DNA of 64,000 nt from Verminephrobacter eiseniae EF01-2 (GTDB taxonomy: Bacteria; Pseudomonadota; Gammaproteobacteria; Burkholderiales; Burkholderiaceae_C). Within the stretch, counting starts at the first letter, position 1. Each line of letters starts with the position of its first letter. Both the position numbers and the translations under genes were made by a program. Positions 47,252 through 57,199 of the stretch are shown here, one piece after another. The notes under the pieces are model-generated. The model had not been told where the DNA came from. It made no database searches and saw nothing but the letters and a program-made list of their open reading frames with translations. The stretch spans positions 1,612,001-1,676,000 of the forward strand of contig NC_008786.1 in the NCBI RefSeq assembly GCF_000015565.1, given 5' to 3'.

Positions 47252-48283
47252 ATGTATCCAAAGAACGCCTGGTATGTCGCCTGCACGCCCGACGAGATTG
47301 CCGAGCAGCCCTTGGGCCGCAAGGTGTGCGGCCAGCCCATCGTTTTCTATCGCCCCGCGCCGGATCGGGTCGCCGCGCTGGAAGACTTCTGCCCCCACCG
47401 CGGCGCGCCGCTGTCACTGGGCCGGGTGTGCGACGGCGAACTGACTTGCGGCTACCACGGCCTGCGGGTGGGGTGCGACGGTCGGGCGCTGTCGATGCCC
47501 GGCCAGCGGGTGCAGGGTTTTGCGCGCACGCGCAGCTTTCCGGTGGTCGAGCGCTACGGCTTCATCTGGGTCTGGCCGGGCGATGCCGCGCTGGCCGACC
47601 CCGCCAGGATCGTGCATCTGCACTGGGCCGACAACCCCGAGTGGGCTTTTGGCGGCGGCCGCTACCACATCGGTTGCGACTATCGGCTGATGATCGACAA
47701 TCTGATGGACTTGACGCACGAGACCTATGTGCATGCCAGCAGCATCGGGCAAAAGGAGATCGACGAGGCGCCTTGCAAGACGCACATGGCGGGCGACGAG
47801 GTGATCACCAGCCGCTTCATGCCAGGCATACAGGCGCCGCCTTTTTGGCAGATGGCGCTGCGCATGAACGGATTGCCCGACGACCAGCCGGTAGACCGCT
47901 GGCAGATCTGCCACTTCACGCCGCCGAGCCATGTGCTGATTGAGGTGGGCGTGGCGCTGGCGGGCCTCGGTGGCCATGAGGCTGCGGCCGACAAGAAGGT
48001 TGCGTGCATCGTGGTGGACTTCATCACCCCCGAGACCGAGACCTCGATCCACTACTTCTGGGGCATGGCGCGCCACTTCAACCCGCAAGACCCGACCCTC
48101 ACGGCCCGGATCCGGGAGGGCCAGGGCAAAATCTTTGCCGAAGACCGGCAGATGCTGGAAATGCAGCAGCAAAACCTGCTGCACTACCCCGAGCGCAAGT
48201 TGCTGACGCTCAACATCGACGCCGGCGGCGTGCAGTCGCGCCGCGTGATCGAGCGCATGATGGCGGCAGAGTTGGGGGCCTGA
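47252..48283 (+). CDS. Rieske aromatic-ring oxygenase, VanA-like
   Basis: This 343-aa oxygenase has a Rieske [2Fe-2S] centre (Cys47, His49, Cys66, His69; CPHRGAP ... CGYHG) and the mononuclear iron motif NLMDLTHETYVHASS. It resembles the oxygenase subunit of vanillate O-demethylase, which needs a VanB reductase; no vanB or reductase gene is beside it. ATG 47252 follows GGAGAG. The substrate may be another methoxy- or N-methyl compound. The 234 bp after it hold nothing supported. Confidence 0.85.
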   Translation: MYPKNAWYVACTPDEIAEQPLGRKVCGQPIVFYRPAPDRVAALEDFCPHRGAPLSLGRVCDGELTCGYHGLRVGCDGRALSMPGQRVQGFARTRSFPVVERYGFIWVWPGDAALADPARIVHLHWADNPEWAFGGGRYHIGCDYRLMIDNLMDLTHETYVHASSIGQKEIDEAPCKTHMAGDEVITSRFMPGIQAPPFWQMALRMNGLPDDQPVDRWQICHFTPPSHVLIEVGVALAGLGGHEAAADKKVACIVVDFITPETETSIHYFWGMARHFNPQDPTLTARIREGQGKIFAEDRQMLEMQQQNLLHYPERKLLTLNIDAGGVQSRRVIERMMAAELGA

Positions 48284-48517
48284 GCGCTTTGGGTGCTCAG
48301 AGTGGCCGCGCCGAAAACGCTCCGGGCATGGTCACGCGGGAGGCGCTCTTGAAGCGGAGCGCCGCCAGATAGATATCTCTGACCGGCGCAGAAAAGACCT
48401 GCAACGGGCCGTTCTTGCCCTGCGGCCCTGTGGCTCGGACGCACGCAGCCGACGATTGATGCCCGACCTCTGAAGCACGAGATCAGCCACCGGCGCTGGT
48501 GGGGCAATCGCCGGCAG

Positions 48518-49993
48518 CTATTGTTTTTGTAGTGCTTGCAGCAGCTTGGCGGGCATTGCGTCAAAGCCGCCATTGCTCATGCACACCACATGGTCGCCGG
48601 GGCGGGCCGCTTGCGTGACCTGGGCCAGCAGCGTGGCGCTATCGGGGGCGGTCTGCGCGCGCAGGCCGGGGCCTACGCCCAGCGGGGCCAGCGCCTGTGC
48701 GGCGTCCCAATCCAGTCCTGCGGTGAGGCAAAACGCCAGGTCGGCCGGTTCCAGCGCCCATGGCAGCCGGCTTTTCATCGTGCCCAGTTTCATGGTGTTG
48801 CTGCGCGGCTCGAACACGGCCAGGATGCGCGCTCCGGCGCCCAGGCTGCGGCGCAGCCCGTCCAGGGTGGTGCGCAGCGCGCTCGGGTGGTGGGCAAAGT
48901 CGTCATACACGGCAACGCCGCCGACGATGCCGCGCAGTTCCATGCGCCGTTTGACGTTGCGGAATGTGGCCAGGGCCGCTGCGGCCTGCCCGGGGTCCAC
49001 GCCCACATGCTGCGCGGCGGCGATGGCGGCCAGCGCGTTGAGCTGGTTGTGCACACCGGTCAGCGCCCATTCGACGCGGGCCAGCTTTTGGCCTTGGTGC
49101 GTTACGTCGAAGGACTGGGGGGGGCCTTCGGCGCCGAAGGCGCTGATCGTTTCTGCGCCGAAGGCGCTTGTCCCTTCCGCGCCGAAGGCGCTCATCGTGT
49201 CCACGCCGAAACGGGTCACCTGGCTCCAGCAGCCCATCTGCAGCACGCGGGCCAGGCTTGCATCCAGTCCGTTGACGACCACGCGGCCCGATGCCGGCAT
49301 GGTGCGCACCAAGTGGTGGAACTGGCGTTCGATCGCGGCCAGGTCGGCAAAGATGTCGGCGTGGTCGAATTCGAGGTTGTTGAGCACCGCCGTGCGGGGC
49401 CGGTAGTGCACGAACTTGCTGCGCTTGTCGAAGAAGGCGGTGTCGTATTCGTCCGCCTCGATCACGAACAGCGGCGTCGCGCCCAGCGGGGCAGGGGCCG
49501 GGAGCGGGCGTTGCGGCGCGCCGAGCCGGGCAGACAGGCCAAAGTTCAGCGGCACGCCGCCGATCAGAAAGCCCGGTTGCTGCCCCGCGCATTCCAGTAT
49601 CCAGGCCAGCATCGAACTGGTGCCGGTCTTGCCGTGGGTGCCCGCGACGGCCAGCACATGGCGCCCCGGCAGCAGTTGCTCGGCCAGCCACTGGGGGCCG
49701 CTGGTGTAGGGCTGGCCGGCATCCAGGATGGCTTCCATCAGCGGGAACTTCGGGCTGCCGTCGGGCTGCCGGGCGCGGCTGACCAGGTTGCCGATCACGA
49801 ACATGTCGGGCCTGAGCGCCAACTGGTCGGCGCCAAAACCCTCGATCAAATCAATGCCCAGTGCACTGAGCTGCTCGCTCATCGGGGGATAGACGCCAGC
49901 GTCGCAACCCGTCACCCGGTGGCCCGCCGCGTGCGCGAGCGCTGCCAGACCGCCCATGAAGGTGCCGCAGATGCCCAGTATGTGAATGTGCAT
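48518..49993 (-). CDS. mpl: Mpl, murein peptide ligase
   Basis: This 491-aa enzyme joins recycled L-Ala-D-Glu-mDap to UDP-MurNAc. It has the MHIHILGICGTFMGGLA start, the ATP loop GTHGKTGTSS, EADEYDTAFFDKRSKF, and the YDDFAHHPSAL block. It contains an extra low-complexity insert of three 8-residue repeats. ATG 49993 is chosen from the family start. With slt and ampD it completes much of a wall-recycling set in this window. Confidence 0.93.
   Translation of the reverse strand: MHIHILGICGTFMGGLAALAHAAGHRVTGCDAGVYPPMSEQLSALGIDLIEGFGADQLALRPDMFVIGNLVSRARQPDGSPKFPLMEAILDAGQPYTSGPQWLAEQLLPGRHVLAVAGTHGKTGTSSMLAWILECAGQQPGFLIGGVPLNFGLSARLGAPQRPLPAPAPLGATPLFVIEADEYDTAFFDKRSKFVHYRPRTAVLNNLEFDHADIFADLAAIERQFHHLVRTMPASGRVVVNGLDASLARVLQMGCWSQVTRFGVDTMSAFGAEGTSAFGAETISAFGAEGPPQSFDVTHQGQKLARVEWALTGVHNQLNALAAIAAAQHVGVDPGQAAAALATFRNVKRRMELRGIVGGVAVYDDFAHHPSALRTTLDGLRRSLGAGARILAVFEPRSNTMKLGTMKSRLPWALEPADLAFCLTAGLDWDAAQALAPLGVGPGLRAQTAPDSATLLAQVTQAARPGDHVVCMSNGGFDAMPAKLLQALQKQ
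49131..49202. repeat. Three 24-bp tandem repeats inside mpl
   Basis: Each unit carries the palindromic core GCGCCGAAGGCGC and encodes SAFGAE plus two variable residues. In-frame units lie at a surface-loop-like position, so expansion would not break the protein. Confidence 0.85.
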
Positions 49994-50065
49994 GGGCGCA
50001 GATTTTATGGTCGGGTGCAGCGGCGCAAGCCACAATGGCGCTTTCTTGCGCTGTCCCCCACTGCC

Positions 50066-50662
50066 ATGCACACCACGTTGAGCGCCGACATTGCCCACAC
50101 TGCGGCCCGCCTGGTGGTGCAAGAAGGGCTTGAATGGGGGCCTGCCAAGCGCAGGGCGCTGCGCCAGATGGGACTGCCGGCCCGCACACCGCTGCCCGAC
50201 AACGATCAGGTCGAGGCGGCAGTGCGGGAGTTCATCCGGCTGTCCTGCGCCGACACGCAGCCGCGCGAGTTGCGCGCGCTGCGGCAACTGGCACTGGTCT
50301 GGATGGAGCGCATGGCGGTCTTTCGCCCCTATCTGGGGGGCTCAGTCTGGTATGGCACGGCCACGCGCTCGTCGGATATCTATTTGCACCTGTTTTGTGA
50401 CGATCCCAAATCCGCCGAGATAGCGCTGATAGATCACCATGTGGACTACGAACCGCGCACGGTGCCGGGCTTTCATCGGCGATCGGTCGAGGCCCTGAGC
50501 CTGAGCTGCCCATCGCCCGTGCTCCATGAGATGGTCGGCGTGCATCTGTTGATCCATGACCTCGATGAACTGCGCGGCGCCCTGCGCCCCGACACCCAAG
50601 GCCGGCCCCCGCGCGCTGACATGGCGGCCGTGCGCCGCCTGCTACAGGAGCCGATGGTGTGA
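50066..50662 (+). CDS. Conserved hypothetical protein
   Basis: This 198-aa protein contains GGSVWYGTATRSSDIYLHLF, which faintly resembles the start of a nucleotidyltransferase (MNT) fold, but only one of the two usual acidic residues is present. Function unknown. ATG 50066 is divergent from mpl with a 72-bp gap, and its stop overlaps the next start. The much longer frame upstream is antisense to mpl and is not real. Confidence 0.75.
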   Translation: MHTTLSADIAHTAARLVVQEGLEWGPAKRRALRQMGLPARTPLPDNDQVEAAVREFIRLSCADTQPRELRALRQLALVWMERMAVFRPYLGGSVWYGTATRSSDIYLHLFCDDPKSAEIALIDHHVDYEPRTVPGFHRRSVEALSLSCPSPVLHEMVGVHLLIHDLDELRGALRPDTQGRPPRADMAAVRRLLQEPMV

Positions 50663-51231
50663 TGACCCCGCCTGGAGCGCCCGAAGCATCTGAATCGCCC
50701 GAATGCGCGCCCGCATCTGCTGCGCGGCGCCGCCTGCTGTATGCCGGCGTTGCTGGCGCTGCCGCGCTCGGCGGCCTGGCCTGCTGGCGGTTTGCGCCAT
50801 GGGCCGGGCCGTCCGGTGCCGAGCAGGCACTGTGGGGTCTGCAATTCGATACGCCCGAGGGCCGGGTGCTGGTGCTGAAGTCTTTTGCCGGCCGGCCGCT
50901 GCTGATCAACTTTTGGGCCACCTGGTGCCCGCCCTGCGTGCAAGAGCTGCCGATGCTCAATGCCTTTTACCGTGAACATGCCGCCAGGGGCTGGCAAGTG
51001 CTGGGTTTGGCCGTTGATCGACCGGCATCCGTGCGCCGCTTCCTGCAGCACACGCCGCTGGAATTTCCGGTCGGACTGGCGGGTTTGGGTGGCGCCGATC
51101 TGAGCCGGTCTTTGGGCAATCCGAGCGGCGCCCTGCCCTTTACCGTGGTGCTGGACGCCCGGCAGGGGCGGGTGCGAGAACGCAAATCGGGGCCGCTGAC
51201 GGCGCAGGAGTTGCGGCAGTGGGCCGCCTGA
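50662..51231 (+). CDS. TlpA/ResA-like thiol-disulfide oxidoreductase
   Basis: This 189-aa protein has an N-terminal twin-arginine-like basic stretch ([20 protein letters not shown]) as signal or membrane anchor, followed by a thioredoxin fold with active site FWATWCPPC. It probably acts in periplasmic disulfide reduction, for example in cytochrome c maturation. The ATG shares a base with the preceding stop; a GTG one codon upstream is possible. Confidence 0.88.
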   Translation: MTPPGAPEASESPECAPASAARRRLLYAGVAGAAALGGLACWRFAPWAGPSGAEQALWGLQFDTPEGRVLVLKSFAGRPLLINFWATWCPPCVQELPMLNAFYREHAARGWQVLGLAVDRPASVRRFLQHTPLEFPVGLAGLGGADLSRSLGNPSGALPFTVVLDARQGRVRERKSGPLTAQELRQWAA

Positions 51232-51319
51232 AGTTCACGAAAAATGCGCACGGATGACGGCGATAGGGCGGGATTGGAGTAAATTCGCGCCCTCTTCAGT
51301 CACCGCCGTCGGAGCGCCC

Positions 51320-51772
51320 ATGGATCTGCGAAAACTCAAAACCCTGATCGACCTGGTGTCCGAGTCCAATGTCTCGGAACTCGAAATCACCGAGGCCGAA
51401 GGCAAGGTCCGCATCGTCAAGAGCGGCGCCGCCATGCTCTCGCAACATGCGCCGGCCGCCATGCCGGCCCCTGCGCCCGCCGCCGCTGCGGCCCCGGTGG
51501 CGGAACTGCCCGCCCCGCCAGTGGCTGCGGCGCCCGCCGGCCATATCGTCAAGTCGCCCATGGTGGGCACGTTTTACCGATCGTCGAGCCCCGGCGCCAA
51601 GGCCTTTGTCGAAGTGGGCAGCCAGGTCAAGGAGGGCGAGACCATCTGCATCATCGAGGCCATGAAAATCCTCAACGAGATCGAGGCCGACAAGTCGGGC
51701 ACGATCACCCGCATTCTCGGCGAAAACGGCGAGGCCGTCGAATACGGGCAACCGTTGTTCGTCATCGAATAA
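51320..51772 (+). CDS. accB: AccB, biotin carboxyl carrier protein
   Basis: This 150-aa acetyl-CoA carboxylase subunit has an N-terminal helical part, an Ala/Pro linker ([14 protein letters not shown]), and a biotinyl domain with the EAMKIL lysine that carries biotin. ATG 51320 is the family start; the frame is open 22 codons upstream. accC follows 15 bp later. Confidence 0.97.
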   Translation: MDLRKLKTLIDLVSESNVSELEITEAEGKVRIVKSGAAMLSQHAPAAMPAPAPAAAAAPVAELPAPPVAAAPAGHIVKSPMVGTFYRSSSPGAKAFVEVGSQVKEGETICIIEAMKILNEIEADKSGTITRILGENGEAVEYGQPLFVIE

Positions 51773-51787
51773 GCGAATAAGGCGCCC

Positions 51788-53137
51788 ATGTTCAAGAAAA
51801 TTCTTGTCGCCAACCGTGGCGAAATCGCGCTTCGCATCCAGCGTGCCTGCCACGAGTTGGGGGTCAAGGCGGTGATGGTCTACTCCGAGGCAGACCGTGA
51901 AGCCAAGTACATCAAACTGGCCGAAGAAGCGGTCTGCATCGGCCCTGCGCCGTCGCCGCTGAGCTATCTGAACATGCCGGCCATCATCTCGGCCGCCGAA
52001 GTCACCGATGCCGAAGCCATCCACCCCGGCTACGGTTTCCTGTCCGAGAACGCCGACTTTGCCGAGCGCGTGGAAAAGAGCGGCTTTCAGTTCATCGGCC
52101 CGACGCCGGAGTCGATCCGCAGCATGGGCGACAAGGTGTCTGCCAAGCAGGCCATGATCCGCGCCGGCGTGCCCTGTGTGCCCGGCTCCGAGGGGGAACT
52201 GCCCGATGACCCGGTGCAGGTTCGCCGCATCGCCAAGGCCGTGGGCTACCCGGTGATCATCAAGGCCGCCGGCGGCGGCGGCGGCCGTGGCATGCGCGTG
52301 GTGCACACCGAGGCGGCGCTGGTCAACGCCGTGCAGATGACCAAGGCCGAAGCCGGTGCCGCGTTCGGCAATCCTGCGGTGTACATGGAAAAGTTCCTGC
52401 AGAACCCGCGCCATATCGAAATCCAGGTCCTGGCCGACAAGCACCGCAACGCGGTCTATCTGGGCGAGCGCGATTGCTCGATGCAGCGCCGGCACCAAAA
52501 GGTGATCGAAGAGGCGCCGGCACCGGGCATCGCGCGCAAACTGATCGAAAAGATCGGCGAGCGCTGCGTGGCGGCCTGCAAGAAGATTGGCTATCGCGGC
52601 GCGGGCACCTTCGAGTTCCTGTACGAAAACGAGGAGTTCTACTTCATCGAAATGAACACCCGCGTGCAGGTGGAGCATCCGGTGACCGAATGGATCACCG
52701 GCGTGGACATCGTCAAGACGCAGATCATGGTGGCCGCCGGCGAGAAACTGCCCATGACCCAGCGCCAGGTCCAGATCCGTGGACATGCCATCGAATGCCG
52801 CGTGAACGCCGAAGACCCGTACCGGTTCACGCCCTCGCCGGGGCGCATCACCACCTGGCACCCGCCCGGCGGCCCGGGGGTGCGCGTGGACTCGCATGCC
52901 TACACCAACTACGTTGTGCCGCCCAACTACGACTCGATGATCGGCAAGATCATCGTGCATGGCGACACCCGCGAGCAGGCGCTGGCGCGCATGCGCACGG
53001 CGCTGTCGGAGACGGTGATCGAAGGCATCAGCACCAATGTGCCGCTGCACCGCGAGCTGATGATCGATGCCAAGTTCATGGCCGGTGGCACCAATATCCA
53101 TTACCTGGAAGAGTGGTTGTCGCAGCGTCAGCGGTGA
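51788..53137 (+). CDS. accC: AccC, biotin carboxylase
   Basis: This 449-aa ATP-grasp enzyme carboxylates biotin on AccB. It has the [20 protein letters not shown] start, the glycine-rich ATP loop [14 protein letters not shown], and the [16 protein letters not shown] active-site block. Length is normal. Its stop overlaps the prmA GTG start, so accB-accC-prmA form an operon. Confidence 0.98.
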   Translation: MFKKILVANRGEIALRIQRACHELGVKAVMVYSEADREAKYIKLAEEAVCIGPAPSPLSYLNMPAIISAAEVTDAEAIHPGYGFLSENADFAERVEKSGFQFIGPTPESIRSMGDKVSAKQAMIRAGVPCVPGSEGELPDDPVQVRRIAKAVGYPVIIKAAGGGGGRGMRVVHTEAALVNAVQMTKAEAGAAFGNPAVYMEKFLQNPRHIEIQVLADKHRNAVYLGERDCSMQRRHQKVIEEAPAPGIARKLIEKIGERCVAACKKIGYRGAGTFEFLYENEEFYFIEMNTRVQVEHPVTEWITGVDIVKTQIMVAAGEKLPMTQRQVQIRGHAIECRVNAEDPYRFTPSPGRITTWHPPGGPGVRVDSHAYTNYVVPPNYDSMIGKIIVHGDTREQALARMRTALSETVIEGISTNVPLHRELMIDAKFMAGGTNIHYLEEWLSQRQR

Positions 53138-54057
53138 GCATCTTGTCCGAAACACCTGCGCTGTTCGAGCTCGGTTTGCTGTGCCCCGAGGCGCGGATCG
53201 AGCCGGTCAGCGATGCGCTGCAGGCGCTCGACGCGCTGAGCGTCTCGGTCGAGGATGCCGACGCCCGGACCGGCGCCGAGCAAGCATTGTTCGGCGAGCC
53301 TGGCCTGCCCCCGCCCCGGGCTGGCTGGCAGCGCAGCCGCGTGTGCGCGCTGTTTTCCACCGAAGCGGCGGCGCGCCAGGCGCAGCAGCTATTGGGGGTG
53401 CAGGATTTTTTTGCCGGCTGCCAGCCGCTGGGCATCACGCCGGTGGCCGAGCAGGACTGGGTGCGGCTGACGCAGGCGCAGTTTGCCCCGGTGGAGATCA
53501 CGGCGCAATTTTGGATCGTGCCCAGTTGGCATGCGCTGCCGGCGCAGGCGGTGCACAGCCTGCGGCTCGACCCCGGCCTGGCCTTCGGCACCGGCACCCA
53601 CCCCAGCACGCGCATGTGCCTGCGCTGGATCGCCGGCCAGGGCGCGCCCGAAGGCCAGCCACTGGGCCGGGTGCTGGACTATGGCTGCGGCTCAGGCATT
53701 TTGGCGCTGGCTGCGGCCAAGTTCGGCGCCAGGGACGTAGACGCGGTCGACATCGACCCGGCAGCGGTGCAGGCCACGGCCCGGAACGCGCAGGCCAACG
53801 CGGTGCAACTGCATGCCGGTCTGCCCGAGCAGGCCCGGGGGGAGTATCAAACGGTGCTGGCGAACATTCTTGCCACGCCGCTGCGGGTACTCGCGCCCCT
53901 GCTCTGTGGCCATCTGGCGCCCGGCGGTCGACTGGTTCTGGCCGGCATTCTGGAGCGGCAGGCGCAGGTGCTGAAACAGGCCTATGCGCCCTGGCTGGCA
54001 TTGACCGTGACCGACGCCGAAGACGGCTGGATCCTGATGACCGCCCGCAGGCATTGA
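53134..54057 (+). CDS. prmA: PrmA, ribosomal protein L11 methyltransferase
   Basis: This 307-aa SAM enzyme trimethylates L11. It has [15 protein letters not shown], the SAM loop [19 protein letters not shown], and [10 protein letters not shown]. It starts with GTG 53134, overlapping the accC stop by 4 bp (GTGA); the N-terminal [10 protein letters not shown] block confirms the start region. Confidence 0.94.
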   Translation: MSILSETPALFELGLLCPEARIEPVSDALQALDALSVSVEDADARTGAEQALFGEPGLPPPRAGWQRSRVCALFSTEAAARQAQQLLGVQDFFAGCQPLGITPVAEQDWVRLTQAQFAPVEITAQFWIVPSWHALPAQAVHSLRLDPGLAFGTGTHPSTRMCLRWIAGQGAPEGQPLGRVLDYGCGSGILALAAAKFGARDVDAVDIDPAAVQATARNAQANAVQLHAGLPEQARGEYQTVLANILATPLRVLAPLLCGHLAPGGRLVLAGILERQAQVLKQAYAPWLALTVTDAEDGWILMTARRH

Positions 54058-54097
54058 GCCGCGCCGCGCCGCAGGCGCCCCCTACAATGCCACGCTG

Positions 54098-55123
54098 ATG
54101 AGCCAGATCACTCGCTGCCCGAACTGCGCCACTGCATTCAAGGTGGTCGCAGACCAATTGCGCATCGCGCAAGGATGGGTGTGCTGCGGCCAATGCAAGC
54201 AGGTGTTCGACGCCTCGGCGTATTTGCAGCCGGCGGTGGTCGCCGCAGCGCAGCCATCGACGGCCGCCGTGATGCCGCAGCCGGCGGCTGCCATGGCGCC
54301 GAAACCCGCGACTGCGATGGCACCGCAACCGGTGGCTGCTGTGGCGCCACAGCCAACGGCGGCCATGGCGTCGCAACCGGCGGCGGCACCTCCTTTGCCC
54401 AAGCCCGCGAAGGCTGCGCACCCGTCGCTTGCGCCCCGCACGGCGCCTGTCAGAGCCAGGTCCGATGCGCCCTCGGTCCCCCCGAAACAGGCCGCTGCCC
54501 CGTTGCCGCCGCCGATCAAAAAGCCTGCCGCGTCGGCATTGGCGCCCGATGAGCGCCCAACGACGGCACGGCCAACCCGGCCCGGCGAGCACGACATACC
54601 GCCCGAGCCGCAGCCCGGCTTTGTGCTTGCTGCACGGCGCCAGGCCTTCTGGCGCCAACCGGTGGTGCGCGCCGTTTTGCTGCTGCTGATCGGGCTGGCT
54701 GGCCTGGGGCTGGCCGTGCAGATCGTGGTTCATGAGCGTGATCGCATCGCGGCCATCGACGCCCGCGCGCGGCCGTGGCTGATGGCACTGTGCCGGCCCT
54801 TGCAGTGCACGCTGGCCCCGCAGCGCCAGATTGCCGATGTGGTCATCGACAGTTCTTCGTTCAACAAGGGCCGGGGCGACAGCTACCAACTGGCCCTGAC
54901 GGTCAAGAGCCGGGCCGCCATCCCGTTGGCCATGCCGGCGGTCGAATTGACGCTGACCGACATCCAGGACCAGCCCGTGCTGCGGCGCGTGCTGCTACCC
55001 GTGGACCTGTCGGCCCCGGCAGAACTGGCGGCACATGGCGAGTGGAGCGCAACGCTGCCGGTGATCGTGACCACTGGCGGCGCGCGCGTGACGGGGTACC
55101 GGCTGCTCGCTTTCTATCCCTGA
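54098..55123 (+). CDS. Zinc-ribbon DUF3426 membrane protein
   Basis: This 341-aa protein has an N-terminal MJ0042-type zinc ribbon (CPNC ... CGQC, residues 7-33) and a long Ala/Pro-rich linker with imperfect MAPQP repeats (~55-150). One membrane helix follows (~190-208), then a C-terminal DUF3426 domain. It often sits downstream of prmA in betaproteobacteria. Function unknown. Confidence 0.9.
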   Translation: MSQITRCPNCATAFKVVADQLRIAQGWVCCGQCKQVFDASAYLQPAVVAAAQPSTAAVMPQPAAAMAPKPATAMAPQPVAAVAPQPTAAMASQPAAAPPLPKPAKAAHPSLAPRTAPVRARSDAPSVPPKQAAAPLPPPIKKPAASALAPDERPTTARPTRPGEHDIPPEPQPGFVLAARRQAFWRQPVVRAVLLLLIGLAGLGLAVQIVVHERDRIAAIDARARPWLMALCRPLQCTLAPQRQIADVVIDSSSFNKGRGDSYQLALTVKSRAAIPLAMPAVELTLTDIQDQPVLRRVLLPVDLSAPAELAAHGEWSATLPVIVTTGGARVTGYRLLAFYP

Positions 55124-55246
55124 TTCCATTTCTGAATCGTCCGTGAACGCGCAGCGCAGACAGTACGGATGCACGGCAAGCGAGGCCGGCAAAGCGCACG
55201 GATGATTCAAGGATCGAATGGGTTTTTTCCCACCGACTGATCGACT

Positions 55247-56143
55247 ATGGCTGTCCTTATTTGCGGTTCCCTGGCGTTCGACACCATCATGACTTTCGAG
55301 GGGCGGTTTGCCCAGCAGATACTGCCCGAGCAGTTGCATGTGCTGAATGTGTCCTTTCTGGTGCCTGTGCTGCGCCGCGATTTTGGCGGCTGCGCCGGCA
55401 ATATTGCCTACAGCCTGAAGTTGCTCGGCGGCGAGCCCCTGCCGATGGCCATGCTCGGCAGCGACGGCAGCGACTACCTGCAACGCCTGGAGTCATTGGG
55501 CATCAGCTGTCGTTATCTGGGGCAGGTGCCGGACCGGCATACCGCGCAGGCCATGATCATGACCGACCGCGACAACAACCAGATCACGGCCTTTCACCCG
55601 GGCGCAATGGTGCAGGCGCATGCCAACCGCATCGGGCCTGCGGCCGGCGTGAGCCTGGGGATCATTGCGCCCGACGGGCGGGAGGCGATGCTGCAACATG
55701 CGGCGCAGTTTGTCGCCGCAGGCATTCCCTTTGTGTTCGATCCCGGTCAGGGGTTGCCGATGTTCGATGGCGCAGAGCTGGCCCATTTCATCGAGCAGGC
55801 ATCCTGGGTGACCGTCAACGATTACGAGGGCAAGCTGCTGTGCGACCGCACGGGCCGCAGTCTGGCCGACATCTCGCGCAAGGTGCGGGGCCTGGTCGTG
55901 ACCCTGGGCGCACAGGGCTGCGAGGTCTGGATCGACGGCGCCAAAACCCATGTGCCGGCGGTGCCGCCGACCTTGGTGGTCGACCCCACCGGCTGTGGCG
56001 ATGCCTGGCGTGGCGCCCTGCTGTTTGGTCTGGAAAAAGGCTGGCCTCTGGTTCGCTGCGCCGCGTTGGGCAACCGTGTCGGTGCGCTGAAGATTGCGCA
56101 CAGCGGGTCACAGGGCTACCGGCTGGATTTCGCTGTCGCGTAA
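55247..56143 (+). CDS. PfkB-family carbohydrate/nucleoside kinase
   Basis: This 298-aa protein has FGGCAGNIAYSLKLLGGEP as the first PfkB motif and DPTGCGDAWRGALLFGLE as the second, with catalytic Asp but Cys in place of the usual Ala. The adenosine-kinase-like branch is most likely (inference). It is not near other sugar genes. Confidence 0.88.
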   Translation: MAVLICGSLAFDTIMTFEGRFAQQILPEQLHVLNVSFLVPVLRRDFGGCAGNIAYSLKLLGGEPLPMAMLGSDGSDYLQRLESLGISCRYLGQVPDRHTAQAMIMTDRDNNQITAFHPGAMVQAHANRIGPAAGVSLGIIAPDGREAMLQHAAQFVAAGIPFVFDPGQGLPMFDGAELAHFIEQASWVTVNDYEGKLLCDRTGRSLADISRKVRGLVVTLGAQGCEVWIDGAKTHVPAVPPTLVVDPTGCGDAWRGALLFGLEKGWPLVRCAALGNRVGALKIAHSGSQGYRLDFAVA

Positions 56144-56156
56144 TGCCAGCCGGCAA

Positions 56157-56184
56157 GAAAAAACCCGGTGCGCAAGCACCGGGT
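56157..56184 (-). terminator. Intrinsic terminator of the H1-like gene
   Basis: On the minus strand a 9-bp GC stem (ACCCGGTGC/GCACCGGGT, loop TTGC) is followed by a T-rich tract. It lies 47 bp past the stop at 56231. Confidence 0.88.
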
Positions 56185-56230
56185 CGAGCGTGCAATCCGC
56201 TCCATCCACGCAGTGCCTGGCAGGCCGGGA

Positions 56231-56698
56231 TTACGGCTTGTTGCCCGTAGGGAAAGGCCAGGCGGCCTGGGGGCTGAGCGTCGTCTGTGCCGCCGCAGGA
56301 GCGGGCGCAGGCGCCTTGGGGGCCTTCTTGGCCGGAGCAGCTTTCTTGGCTGGCGCGGCGGCCTTTTTCGCGGGAGCGGCCTTCTTTGCCGGCGCGGCGG
56401 CCTTCTTCGCCGGCGCGACTTTCTTGGCCGGTGCGGCGACCTTCTTTGCCGGCGCAGTCTTGCCAGCCGGCGCTGCTTTCTTCGCTGCCACGGCCTTTTT
56501 GGCCGGTGCCGCTGCCTTGCTGGCAGGCATGGCCTTCTTTACGGCGGCTACCTTCTTGGCGGGAGCGGCTTTTTTTGCCGGTGCGGCGGCCTTCTTGGCC
56601 GCTGGTGCAGCCGCCTTCTTCGTTGCTACCGGTTTTGCGGTGGCCGCTTTCTTCGCAGGGGCGGCCTTTTTGGTGGCCGGTTTTTTCGCAGTTGCCAT
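56231..56698 (-). CDS. Histone H1-like, Lys/Ala/Pro-rich DNA-binding protein
   Basis: This 155-aa protein is made almost entirely of KKAAPAKKAA-type repeats, as in H1-like nucleoid proteins and AlgP. It is strongly basic and probably unstructured, coating DNA or RNA. ATG 56698 lies 6 nt after AAGGAG; an ATG just before it is possible. The C-terminal ~15 residues (LSPQAAWPFPTGNKP) are not repetitive. Repeat number is likely to vary between strains. The 183 bp upstream hold no other gene. Confidence 0.9.
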   Translation of the reverse strand: MATAKKPATKKAAPAKKAATAKPVATKKAAAPAAKKAAAPAKKAAPAKKVAAVKKAMPASKAAAPAKKAVAAKKAAPAGKTAPAKKVAAPAKKVAPAKKAAAPAKKAAPAKKAAAPAKKAAPAKKAPKAPAPAPAAAQTTLSPQAAWPFPTGNKP

Positions 56699-56881
56699 CA
56701 TGTTCTCCTTGGGATCAATGAGCAAAGAGCGCCTGCTGTCTGCTGTGGACAGCAAGCGATTCATGGGGACTACCCCCATGAACACGGAAACGCCCCACAC
56801 GGCACCGCGCGACAGCGCTGTCCGTGCAGGGCGTGGTGTACAAACCCATGGTGGTGGGGCAAAAAGCCTCGGCCGCCAGTG

Positions 56882-57035
56882 TCGCGTCACCGATCAGATG
56901 TCGTAGGCTGCGCGCAGCCATCGGAGCGCAGCGCAAGGCGCAGCGCGCAGCCAATACCGAGCGTATTGGCAAGCGATGCAACGCCGCGATGCGCTTCGAT
57001 GGCCAGCGCAGACCGACAGATGATCGGTGGCGCGA
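56882..57035 (+). repeat. 154-bp inverted-repeat element, copy B
   Basis: This has the same ends (TCGCGTCACCGATCA / TGATCGGTGGCGCGA) and length as copy A, in the opposite orientation. The interior contains the CCAATACCGAGCGTATTGG hairpin. It lies 8 bp from copy C. Confidence 0.87.
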
Positions 57036-57043
57036 CACTAGAG

Positions 57044-57197
57044 TCACGTCACCGATCAGATGTCGTAGGCTGCGCGCAGCCATCGGAGCGCAGCGCAAGG
57101 CGCATCGCGCGGCCAATACCGAGCGTATTGGCAAGCGATGCAACGCCGCGAGGCGCTTCGATGGCCAGCGCGGACCGACAGATGATCGATGATGCGA
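57044..57197 (+). repeat. 154-bp inverted-repeat element, copy C
   Basis: This is a third copy in tandem with B, slightly diverged at its ends (TCACGTCACCGATCA / TGATCGATGATGCGA). It ends 3 bp before the nrdB stop and may act as a transcription end or mRNA stabiliser for nrdB. Confidence 0.87.
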
Positions 57198-57199
57198 CA

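Noticed and set aside
48536..50065. Long N-terminal extension of the hypothetical gene at 50066
   Set aside because: The extension is antisense to mpl; the real gene begins at ATG 50066.
51296..53155. 619-codon minus-strand frame opposite accB-accC
   Set aside because: Antisense shadow; accB and accC are unmistakable on the plus strand.
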